This document shows positions 21,036 through 30,220 of a DNA stretch of 64,000 nt, piece by piece (within the stretch, counting starts at the first letter, position 1; the number at the start of each line of letters is the position of its first letter). The position numbers were made by a program, and so were the translations under genes. The notes under the pieces were generated by a model. The model saw only the letters and a list, made by a program, of their open reading frames with translations. It did no database searches and had not been told where the DNA came from. This DNA comes from Osmia lignaria lignaria (lineage: Eukaryota > Arthropoda > Insecta > Hymenoptera > Megachilidae). The stretch covers positions 15,536,692 through 15,600,691 of the forward strand of contig NC_135039.1 of the NCBI RefSeq assembly GCF_051020975.1. The letters are read 5' to 3'.

Positions 21036-24000
21036 CTATTTATTATAATTTTCAAAATGCATGTTATACGTAATCTTTAAGCACTTAGCTAGTGATTCAA
21101 TTAATTTTACAAACCCAGTGTCTTTCGGTTTTTCTAATCCTCTCAAAACTCTGTTTTTCATCACAGCAACAAATTCTTTGTTACTTAATTGGCCATCCAC
21201 TAGAGATTAATGGGAAAAAATTAAATTTTAGTTCTCCAAATACATTAATACTATGTTCTTATTTGTTAGAAACTTACGGTTCTCATCAAAAATCGTGTAA
21301 ACCACTTGTATAACATGATCGCTCAAGTCAACGTGTGCCACTGTTTTTGCTACATGCTTTAACGTAGCTGTAAAATATTTTAATTACATATTATTAATAA
21401 ATTAAGTAAATATAATCTTAAGTGAAACCAATTTTTATAGATCTACTGTGCATTTTTGTATACTATTATATATTTCAGTGATTCGGAGCGGTGTAAATAA
21501 AATCATTTTTTAAAAAACCTTGATCTATGGATGCTCCTGCAATATGATAAAACGTCAGTGCTGTATCCACGTCGTTAATATTATTTAAGAAATGAAAGAA
21601 TTTCAAGTACTCGTCTTTATCAATTCCTTTTGAATCGTCTTTGAAGCTGTAACATTCAAAATGTATATTTTATACATTATTTAGAAATGATATTCGTCTC
21701 TAATATACTCACCGTTTTTTCACAGTTTTTATAATCTTTGTTTTCTTTTTGTCAGGATATCCGGCATAAGCAAGTAATAATTCAGTGAAATCTACTTCAC
21801 TTATTCGACCATTTTCATCAGGATGTCTTCGTTCAAACTGTAACAAATGATTTTTGTTGTATTTTCTGCCTAGGAAAATGTTCCTGCAAAATTTACCTCC
21901 AAGCTAAGTATTTCCTTCTGTAATTGTTGCTGAAAATCAAGGAATTTTTCAATTGTCAGCTTCCCATTCATGTTGGATCCAAAAAAGTAGGTAGTTAACG
22001 CTGAATTAACACCCTTGATAAACATATAATAAATATTAGAACATACATAAATGTTTTAGACAACAGTAATCATTTCCAGTACCTTGAACATATTGCCAGT
22101 AGCGACATGATCACGATGACGATTACCAATACTAGTTTGTTGTCGAATTAAAGTAGCAACTTTACCGAATTCTTCGGAGTCCACATCACCATCGCCGTTG
22201 AAGTCAAACATTCTGAAGGCAATTTCAAAATGTCTTCTGGAAGCTATATAAAAGGGTTATTAGTTTCTCAAGGATATTAACTTAAAATTGAATAGACATA
22301 GATTAACTTACTGGATAACACTGTAAGCAGAAATATGTAATCAGAGAAAGTGATTAAGCCTGCACTTCCAAGTTTATAGAAAATGCTGTCCTCGTCCAAA
22401 GCCAACTCTAATTTCGTGTGAATATGCTATAACAGTTTAAAACAATATTTATAACTATTCTACAGTTTGAAATTTAATGATACAACAGTTAACACACCTT
22501 TGGATCATAGCGTCTGTATTTGTCCAGGCCAAGTCCTAAAAATAATTACATCAGAATTTCAGAATTCTCATCATAATTCTATTCTATTCTATTATTAATT
22601 CATTATTCTGTTTTCAGTTAAAAAATGTAACGTTACATGCATTTGATACACATATAAATATGCACATTAGTATGTAAGCATCGTACGGCAGGCTAAAGCT
22701 TGTATGATTTTATTTTCAAAAGCAGCGTTTATTGTGTTTACACAAAAAGTATGCCATTTAAAAAACAAACGCGGTCCCCTTTGGAATCAATGATCTGTCA
22801 CTTTATTGAACATTTTCAGTAATAAGACTCTGTGGTAGTTGACTTGCCATGATCAGGGATGTTCAGAGTAGAGAAGATTTTATTGAAGACACAATGAATG
22901 ATACTTGTCATTTTCAACAATGATTATAAGCAACAGGCAACTTGATATATTTCCATGGTCACCAGAAAGGAAAATCTCTGACATTTAAGGATGATTTGAA
23001 ACAGGCACTTTTAAAAGAACGAACAGAAAATATAAAGGCATTAGTGGAACCTATTCAGAGAAGATTGCAAATTATTATTAATGCTAAGTGAACGTATACA
23101 AAATATTGAAACATATTGATTTGGAAAATAATAAAAGCCCATGAATTTAATAACAGACAAGTAATCAACTATAGGCATAAATTTGCATACATATACACAC
23201 AATATTCGGACATTTCATTAATTACCGTCTGGTTGTTTAACACCAGGCGTTATAGATCTTAAGAAGTCATCGGGTGTCATGAAGATCTCAGGGATGTCGT
23301 TGTTAACCACTTGTAGTGTCGCAAAATATCGAAATACCTTGTCCGGAGTAGAATAGTGCCTCATACGATTTTCATACTCTATTATCTGCATTGCAAACAA
23401 TTATTTGTTCGTTTAATTTAAGCCCAGTAGCACAGCATCTTGAAATGATGAAATTCAATTAGACATACTTCTTACACAGGGTGAGTATCACAGTACAGTG
23501 TTAGAAAAATCAATCATTTCTGAGATATTTCAAATCTTTTAATGAATTTCTGGTCTAATGGTCTGCCTCACCCTGTATATTAATAATGAGTGCTGTTTGG
23601 GCTAACGCAAGATGATTCTTTTATAGTGACCAATTGTATTATCTCCAAAATAAAAGATATATGCTCTGTATTAGAGCAGATGATTCCAAGGGTATCAGCT
23701 GCTGTTAGAACAATTTTTCAATACTTTTCAGTAACAAAGAATTTCCATGGCCACTTCAGTTGGCCCAATCTTACAAGTATTAAAATAAATAAATATATGT
23801 TCACAATAAATAAAGAAACATCTGGTTAAAGCAGATTTTAATGTTAGTAAAGGATGTGAAAGTTAAAAACTGTGTTAAACAAAGAAGAAAAATGAAAATA
23901 ATACCATCTGGTTGTCTCATGCCTGGAGTAATTGATCTCACAAAGTCATCAGGCGTCATATAAACTTCGGTATAGTCTAGGTGCGACACTTTTACGGTTG

Positions 24001-24711
24001 CAAAATAACGAAAAATTTTATCTGGAGTTGAATATGCCCTTAAACGATTTTCGTATTCTATAATCTGTAACCAATTCAAAGATAAATATTTCTAATTGTA
24101 CAGACATTCATTTTCTCAAATAACATAAATAGTTTCTTGGATTTATTAGCTTTGGAGATGATTCTTTTGATCACTGCAAAAGAAGATAACTGTTTAAAAA
24201 GAAACCTAAGTATCTAAGTTGTGTCTTATTGTTCACCTTTCGATCTCTGAAACCAATTTTCTCTTTCTTCTTTTTCTTTTCATTATCCTGTTGTTCTTCT
24301 ATTTGTTTATCTTCGTCATTAGATTCCTCTTCAGTAATCTGTTCAGCTGCATCAACAAAAGGGAAGTACCTTCCTTTTATACTGAAACTGATTTTATTGA
24401 ATTTTATTTCAGTTCTGCTGTGTTCAAAATTATTATTAGCACAGCAATGATCTTATAGAAAACATAAGTTATTTCATGATAAAAACTTACCTTTTCCAGC
24501 CGATCAAACTTGTAACAAAACAAGGGATAAAAAGCAATAACAGGATACGATTTCTCTTCAGCTTCTGTTCATAGGAAAAATATCTAAAATTCCTTTTAGA
24601 CGAGTATCGGAAATTATTAGTGTAATCTCTTAATAAAAGTATATTGGACTTCTTAATAGTTTCACATGAAACATTTCGTCTTATAATATGTATAACCTTA
24701 TTGATAAACAT
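21036..24711 (-). CDS. MICU1: MICU1 homologue, mitochondrial calcium uniporter gatekeeper
   Basis: Eleven exons: 24711-24491, 24381-24237, 24064-23905 (or the alternative 23385-23226), 22535-22498, 22426-22312, 22243-22083, 22013-21897, 21837-21713, 21646-21519, 21367-21278, 21199-21036, giving 487 residues. The N-terminus has a basic presequence-like stretch and a hydrophobic segment (LLLLFIPCFVTSLIG), then an acidic/lysine-rich linker ending KKKKKEKIGFRDRK. The first EF-hand loop is DFNGDGDVDSEE (about 240-251) and the second is DENLDGQLSNKE (about 431-442); both keep the calcium-coordinating positions. YFFGSNMNGKLTI, NNINDVDTALTFYHIAGAS and FVAVMKNRVLRGLEKPKD match MICU1 closely. A C-terminal KC (about 473) sits where vertebrate MICU1 has the cysteine that pairs with MICU2. 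It acts in the intermembrane space on MCU. It is head-to-head with the small secreted-protein gene. Confidence 0.94.
22690..23125 (+). mobile_element. Tc1-like transposase relic in MICU1 intron
   Basis: On the plus strand, antisense to MICU1, the end of this stretch reads ALLKERTENIKALVEPIQRR then LQIIINAK, a stop, and TYTKY. That is the C-terminal signature of Tc1-family transposases (..P-RRLQ-VI-AKG--TKY). Upstream parts are broken by stops and the DDE triad cannot be traced. The relic lies in the intron between MICU1 alternative exon B and exon 4. Inverted terminal repeats were not identified. Non-functional. Confidence 0.6.
23226..23385 (-). CDS. MICU1: MICU1 alternative exon 3, version B
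   Basis: 160 bp bounded by TTGCAG and GGTAAT. It encodes IIEYENRMRHYSTPDKVFRY and continues to MTPDDFLRSITPGVKQPDG. It differs from version A mainly in the middle (LQVVNNDIPEIF against VKVSHLDYTEVY). Because 160 is not a multiple of 3, a transcript with both copies or neither would shift frame before the EF-hands. Confidence 0.9.
23476..23576. mobile_element. 101-bp MITE-like element between MICU1 alternative exons
   Basis: ACAGGGTGAG (23476-23485) and CTCACCCTGT (23567-23576) are perfect 10-base inverted repeats. The element lies in the intron that separates MICU1 alternative exons A and B, and shares its termini with elements at 35.5 and 37.9 kb. Confidence 0.6.
23905..24064 (-). CDS. MICU1: MICU1 alternative exon 3, version A
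   Basis: 160 bp bounded by TTACAG and GGTATT. It encodes IIEYENRLRAYSTPDKIFRY and continues to MTPDDFVRSITPGMRQPDG. It is the copy nearer exon 2. Same length and phases as version B 520 bp downstream in the transcript, so either one restores the reading frame. Confidence 0.9.
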
Positions 24712-25257
24712 TGTCTATATTTATTAATAAATTGAGAATTGCTTAACTCCTCTTTTAGAAAAACATTTTTTGGTCATCAGTTATAATTTAACACATATTT
24801 TAACAGCAGTATTGTATTTTGTTCTAATATCAGCATTTATCTTTGTATAATACACAAAAAAAAACACAAAATATTGTATATTCTGATGCAATGCAGGCTT
24901 CTGTTTTTAAGAGGAAAAGAAAGGAAAGGAGAGGAGTCTCCCACTTGGGAGAAATCAGGAAGCAGGGACGGCTAGCCATTGGGAATTTGGGAGCATTCCC
25001 GAGGGATGATAAGGATTCGGAACGTAATTAATGAAATTTATTTGCAATAAAAATTTAAGTCCCAATCTTGCCTTGCCTGGGAAAAACTGGGGAGAGACCG
25101 GGAGAGTTAAATAAGAAATTACAGCTAGCTTTCACGTCGCTGAAAATAATTAGAGCATTAAAGATGTGCGGTCACTGATCAACGCGACAGTTCGATTCGA
25201 AACTTGGCTAGTGAATCGCTTTATACTTTTAGTATTGATCAGAATCGGTACAATAAT
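24712..25257. other. bidirectional MICU1 / secreted-protein gene promoter region
   Basis: About 545 bp separate the MICU1 start codon (minus) from the ATG at 25258 (plus). It includes a GC-richer patch at about 24920-25025 with GGGA/TCCC-type direct and inverted words. No TATA box is obvious for either gene. The plus frame at 24843-25031 is low complexity at its start and is not called. Confidence 0.5.
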
Positions 25258-25996
25258 ATGTTTAAGCTTTTTCATTTACAACTAATTACAGTTTTTTTCA
25301 TTTTTACAAGTGCACTGAGGAAAGAACAAGAACTTGTTACAGGTAGTTTGTCATACATTCCTCATTTCAATTATAATGATTTTAAATAATATAACAGTGA
25401 TATAAATTTATAGACACAGATGGAAAATTAGAAGAAAAAGCTGTGGATGATGATTTTGATATAATTTCTTTAAAGAAACATCTTTTTCAGTAAGTATAAT
25501 ACTATAAATATAAACAGGTAAATGTATCAAAAATTTTAATTTCAAATAGAGCGCTTTTTTCCTAATGTAATGCCATCTAACGGTGGGACGATGAACTAAA
25601 AGAGCAAATAATTTTTGCGCCCCTGTTGGTAAAATCAGAAAGCTCATTTTTGCACCCGCCGGTAGATGGTGCCACTTATTTTTCGCGGTTTTTTCAAAAA
25701 TAGAAATTTTTACTTGCTTCTGTAATTGGTTTTGATATATGATACATTTAGAGATATTTTTATGGAGCATCAAAAGAATAATAAACTACAATTTGGCTAC
25801 GTTTGTGAAAATCCAATGCAATGGGAACAGAGGTTCGAGGAAAAGGATCTTGCGGAAAATCGACATCGTGGAAAGGTAAGGATTTAAACATCAAATGCAC
25901 TTCTCCTTAATAATTTATATAATAAAATTATAGGTGAAATGGGGAAACATTGATGGTAGCTACGGTGAACACTATTGGGACTTGAATCATAAATGA
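25258..25996 (+). CDS. short secreted protein of unknown function
   Basis: Four small exons: 25258-25342, 25414-25489, 25752-25875, 25934-25996. The frame holds through every junction, giving 115 residues. I start at the second in-frame ATG because it gives a clean signal peptide (MFKLFHLQLITVFFIFTSA). The mature part is acidic then mixed, with a single cysteine (YVCENPMQWEQRF). It ends in a tyrosine/tryptophan-rich motif GNIDGSYGEHYWDLNHK that looks strongly constrained. No transmembrane segment follows the signal. The final motif resembles one I associate with uncharacterised secreted insect proteins, but I cannot name the family. Head-to-head with MICU1. Confidence 0.75.
25556..25685. repeat. 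diverged relative of the 93-bp satellite in an intron
   Basis: Intron 2 of the small secreted-protein gene contains GCCATCTAACGG followed by GAACTAAA, and further on GGTAGATGGTGCC. The order and spacing echo the 93-bp satellite unit at 26.7 kb (GCGCCATCTGG, then GGAACTAAA). I read it as a dispersed, diverged copy. Confidence 0.45.
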
Positions 25997-26324
25997 TAAA
26001 TCACCTACGTATCCTCGTCTTCTGTAACATCCTTCCTTTTAATAACGCGGAAACATGTCTGTGAGTGACGCTGAGACGTAGTACCACAGTATCGATCGAG
26101 CATCAAATTTTTGTTAAAAATTCAAAGTAAAGATTATTTGCGTTAACTTTAAGACGTTCATTGAATGATGACCACTTGATTAGCGCCAGGGTCGGTCGCC
26201 GTGGGGTTTTAGTCAATAGAAATTTGACATTCCCCCGCCGCCCTCTCACAGGGGTCAGTGGGGGTCTTATGCAAGATTTCCCCACGTTAAAAAAAAAAAA
26301 TCCTTTACCTCTCCTTTCCTGCAT
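25997..26324. other. 3' flank of secreted-protein gene
   Basis: Probable 3' UTR followed by a GC-richer patch (about 26185-26285) with CCGCCGCCCTCTCACAGGGG, which borders the minisatellite. No gene was seen. Confidence 0.4.
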
Positions 26325-26655
26325 CCCTTACATCTCTGCTTTCCTTACATTCCTGCATCCCTTACATCTCTGCATCCCTTACATCTCTGCACTACTTACA
26401 TCTCTGCATCCCTTACATCTCTGCATTCCTTACATCCCTGCATTCCTTACATCTCTGCATCCCTTACATCTCTGCACTACTTACATCTCTGCATCCCTTA
26501 CATCTCTGCATTCCTTACATCCCTGCATTCCTTACATCCCTGCATTCCTTACAACCCTGCATTCCTTACAACCGTGCATTCCTTACATCCCTGCATCCAT
26601 TACATCCCTATATCACTTACAGCACTGCATCCTTTTACATCCTTGAATCCCTTCT
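26325..26655 (+). repeat. 17-bp minisatellite, array A
   Basis: About twenty head-to-tail copies of a unit of the form CCTTACATCTCTGCATT with scattered C/T variation. It is open in one plus-strand frame only because of the repeat; I do not treat that frame as a gene. Confidence 0.9.
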
Positions 26656-26672
26656 GTTAGCAACCCATCATA

Positions 26673-27090
26673 GCGCCATCTGGTTTCGGAAAAAGGAACT
26701 AAACCTTGCACCAATTTTGGCCCTCTAGCGGCAAAAATGTGAACTAAATTTTCGACGTCGAATCAGCGCCATCTGGTTTCGAAAAAAGGAACTAAACCTT
26801 GCATCAATTTTGGCCCTCTAGCGGCAAAGATGTGAACTAAATTTTCGATGTCGAATCAGCGCCATCTGGTTTTGGAAAAAGGAACTAAACCTTGCACCAA
26901 TTTTGGCCCTCTAGCGGTAAAAATGTGAACTAAATTTTCGATGTCGAATCAGCGCCATCTGGTTTCGGAAAAAGGAACTAAAGCATGCCAGAATTTTGGC
27001 CCTCTAGCGGCAAAAATGTGAACTAAATTTTCGACGTCGAACCAGCGCCCTCTGGTGGCAGAAAAAGGAACTAAATTCTGCAAAAATTTA
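26673..27090 (+). repeat. 93-bp satellite, four to five copies
   Basis: Units begin GCGCCATCTGG at 26673, 26766, 26859 and 26952, and a fifth partial unit at 27045 begins GCGCCCTCTGG. Each unit contains GGAACTAAA, TTTTGGCCCTCTAGCGGC and GTGAACTAAATTTTCGA in the same order. Copies 1-4 are almost identical, which indicates recent amplification or homogenisation. Confidence 0.92.
27042..27061 (-). promoter_or_regulatory. CTCF-consensus-like site
   Basis: On the minus strand this reads CTGCCACCAGAGGGCGCTGG, essentially the textbook animal CTCF core (CCACNAGRGGGCGC). It lies at the start of the last, diverged satellite unit. The corresponding position of the other units (26673, 26766, 26859, 26952) reads CCAGATGGCGC, a weaker match to the same core. 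Binding is inference. Confidence 0.5.
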
Positions 27091-27113
27091 AATTTAAAAT
27101 TATTTTTCACGAG

Positions 27114-27152
27114 ACTTTACTTACCTTTACTTACCTTTACTTACCTTTACTC
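27114..27152 (+). repeat. 11-bp repeat (CTTACCTTTAC)
   Basis: Three to four copies of an 11-base unit follow the 93-bp satellite directly and separate it from minisatellite array B. Confidence 0.85.
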
Positions 27153-27224
27153 GCACCAGTGGCCATAAGTATATTATTTATAATATATTTATTATATGGG
27201 TTGAAAGGATATAAGAGATGCAGG

Positions 27225-27440
27225 GAGAATTCAGGAGTGTAAGGGATACAGAGGTATAAAGGATACAGAGATATAAAGTATACAGAGATATAAAGGATAC
27301 AGAGATATAAAGGATACAGAGATATAGAGGATACAGAGATATAAAGGATACAGAGATATAGAGGATACAGAGATATAAAGGATACAGAGATATAGAGGAT
27401 ACACAGATATAAAGGATACAGAGATCTAAGGGATGCCAAG
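27225..27440 (-). repeat. 17-bp minisatellite, array B (inverted relative of A)
   Basis: About twelve copies of GGATACAGAGATATAAA. Read on the minus strand the unit is of the form CCTTTATATCTCTGTAT, which differs from array A's CCTTACATCTCTGCAT by a few C/T changes. The two arrays are thus related, in opposite orientation, and flank the 93-bp satellite. Confidence 0.85.
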
Positions 27441-30092
27441 GTACTAGTTCCACTAGTATAAATAAATTAAATTAGAAAAAATATTACTAATAAATAATGT
27501 ACCTTGGTATTCCAGTGAATAATTGCTTCATTCACATATAGGACAACCTTTATTATTTAATACATCACCAATATATAACATAATACTACGAATTATTATT
27601 ACAATGTTAATATTATTATTATATCGGTTGCAATCTGAGTTTTTAATTGTGTTGCTTGCGTGCATATGCGATACGTGTACATACGCGTGCGCACTCGTGT
27701 ATACATACGTACATATCATTTAATTTTATATAAATAAACAAATAAATACATATAGATATACACTTATTTATTCATTCTTAATATCCTACGTAATGCATTA
27801 CATCTGCAATGCGTGTATATGTGTACTTATACGATACTTTTATACGCACTTTCTGTTGCTTATAATATAATCGTTCTGTTTTTTTTTTTCCTTCTTTCGA
27901 TTATCGCATCTTTTCTTACCTACAATTTTTCTGTCGCTTTTTCATTTGCTCTTAATTTATTTATTCTACTATGTATGTATATATATATATATAACTTCCA
28001 TAAATATTACATTTTTAAGAAGTGTACATTCTTTCGGCTTCCTTACGAATCTCGGAAGGACAACTTAAGACACATTACGAACTACAGATACGGATAGTTT
28101 AAGTATTAGACATCGTTCTGCGTTGTTTTCCTTTTTTTTTTGATCAAGTATCCTCCCCCCTGCCCCCCAATTCTTTTCGATGAAAAAAATTCCGTTTGTG
28201 CTTAGCTATTTGTAGCCATTGATTCTTTTCTTTTCTTTTGGAAGACTATCATAACTGACATAATAATTGTTCTTCTAATCCATGACCATTTCGACAGGAA
28301 AAATAAAGTAAAATAAAATATAAAGATCTGTATTTACAGATTGACAACAATGAAATGGCACGAAAGAAAATAATGGAATATTATTAAAGAAAAAATGAAA
28401 AGAAATATTGTATTACAGAACAGAAGGATCGATCATCGAATAGAAGAAAATTATACCTATAACATCCTTCAGGAAGCTGGTATCAAGTTCCGGTAGCCAG
28501 CATTCTCGAAAGTATGGCATAGGAGGAAAATTGAAACGGATTCGGTATAAGAATGCAAGTGTATCGATGTCTTCGTACGAAAATTAAGCCTAATATTCAT
28601 TTCTACCGTGATTGTTGATTATGTTCGAATAGTCAGCAATTTTTTTGTTAGCGATTAATAGTATCGTTGTTAAAAAATATTTGATATATAGCTTAGTGTT
28701 TTAGAAAGTTCCAAATGAAGAATGGTGTATCCATAGTTCATAGAAGATAAGTTCTCATTTTATATCCATTGGATAGGCATTTATTTCAGCTTTCATCGTA
28801 CCATATTCATTTTTCTACTCGTTTCGATAAATATCCCATATCTGTACCCTCGCAATCCATTTTTTTTTAAATCTTTTTTTTTTATTTCATTTTTTTTATA
28901 TTTTTTTTTAGTTTGGCTGGTCCACTAACGTTCCTAGAAAAAATACTCTCTGCAGTCCGCTACGTTATAAACTAAGAATTTGTTGTTCCTCTAATTTCTC
29001 TGTTTCGGTTTTCTATCGTTTCATCGTTTTTCTTTTTCGCTCCAGTGACATCTCTATCGTTCGTTTAGATTTACTACTTACAATTAAACACACTGAGAAT
29101 ATCTCTCCTGTTGTTTGTTCTAAGAATCTTTACACGTGTAAGTGTACATCATGGTTGAATTGTCTTCGTATGTTCATCACATGATCACACGACTACACGT
29201 AATGTGTATTAGCGCACCGTAAGTCACTGTTTAGCGTAACTCAACTAAAAAAGAAAATTTGTACGATTGTACGATAACTTGTCGTTTATCTTTCTTTTTT
29301 TTTTTCTTCTCGCGAGGAATCCAAGAGAAAATGAAAGCTTGTAACAAGAATAAATGTTATTTCGTATCACAAATATCGTTATAGATTGTGCTAATGCCTC
29401 TGGATGTAAATTACTTAATAAAGCAACAAAACATTATTCATTCTCGTTTGAACGTTCACATTTACACGTTAGTTTATTTATTAATTTACACACCTAATAC
29501 ATCGTTACGTTGCCAATCGATAATCGTTTAGGAAATGAAATTAGGATTGTTCAGGTTAACAAGAGACATTATCAAAGGATGCAGTACCGATTTTGTTCTC
29601 CTTGAGATATGTTATTAAGAACTAAAATCTAAGAAACACTTATTTCAAGTATCTCATTTTATGCCCTCGAATCTCTCGTAGATTTTGGGCTAAAGATTTT
29701 GGCAATGTAGGGCCATTTTTCTACGATTACGAAAACGAACGTCACTTTAGCAATTATCACATGCACTGGCCCTTTCACGTACGCATCACAGATATTTATG
29801 AAAATTTTTCATCATTTTTGTTTTCTTTTATTTTTCTTCTTCTTTATCGCTATTCATTTCAATCGCCTTGCTTTGTTTTGTTACAGTTCATCGAGCGCGC
29901 TTTCCTTCGTTAAAATATTATTTCTTTCCTCGTTATGTTACTATGAGGCATAATGGAAAGTCGAGTAATATCACGGTGAAATAATTAAATGATATGGTGG
30001 AAGGAATGATTAATCAATGTGGCTTTTGCGAGTATCCAAGATCTCTCATCTCGACTGTAGTATTCACCCGTAGTCAGAAGTTTAGTCTAAAG
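27441..30092. other. long AT-rich region without genes
   Basis: No open frame with protein-like features, no RNA gene and no long repeat was seen. There are homopolymer T runs, short CT-rich stretches and a GTATACATACGT-type purine/pyrimidine alternating patch near 27660-27720. Confidence 0.5.
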
Positions 30093-30220
30093 TCTGGTTT
30101 ACTTTAGCAGAGCGAGTAAGATTAGTAGGAAAATCCATTTACTAGGGCAATTACAGTAACTGGATTTTACCTACTATCGCTGGTAAACCCTTCTACTTAC
30201 TCTACCACAGTAAACTAGGC
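30093..30220. repeat. nested inverted-repeat hairpin element
   Basis: Outer arms at about 30093-30130 (TCTGGTTTACTTTAGCAGAG...) and 30190-30220 (...CTCTACCACAGTAAACTAG) are inverted copies. An inner pair, AGTAGGAAAATCCATTTACT and CAGTAACTGGATTTTACCTA, completes a nearly continuous stem of about 55 bp around a short loop. Similar TTACTCTACC words recur to about 30300. Non-autonomous transposon or hairpin-RNA source. Confidence 0.7.

Noticed and set aside
26161..26646. 161-codon plus frame with a His/Pro/Ser/Leu repeating peptide
   Set aside because: It is the 17-bp minisatellite read in one frame; there is no start context, and the repeat explains the openness.
27137..27453. Two overlapping minus frames with Leu/Tyr/Ser repeats
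   Set aside because: Same cause: 17-bp array B lacks stops in two frames.
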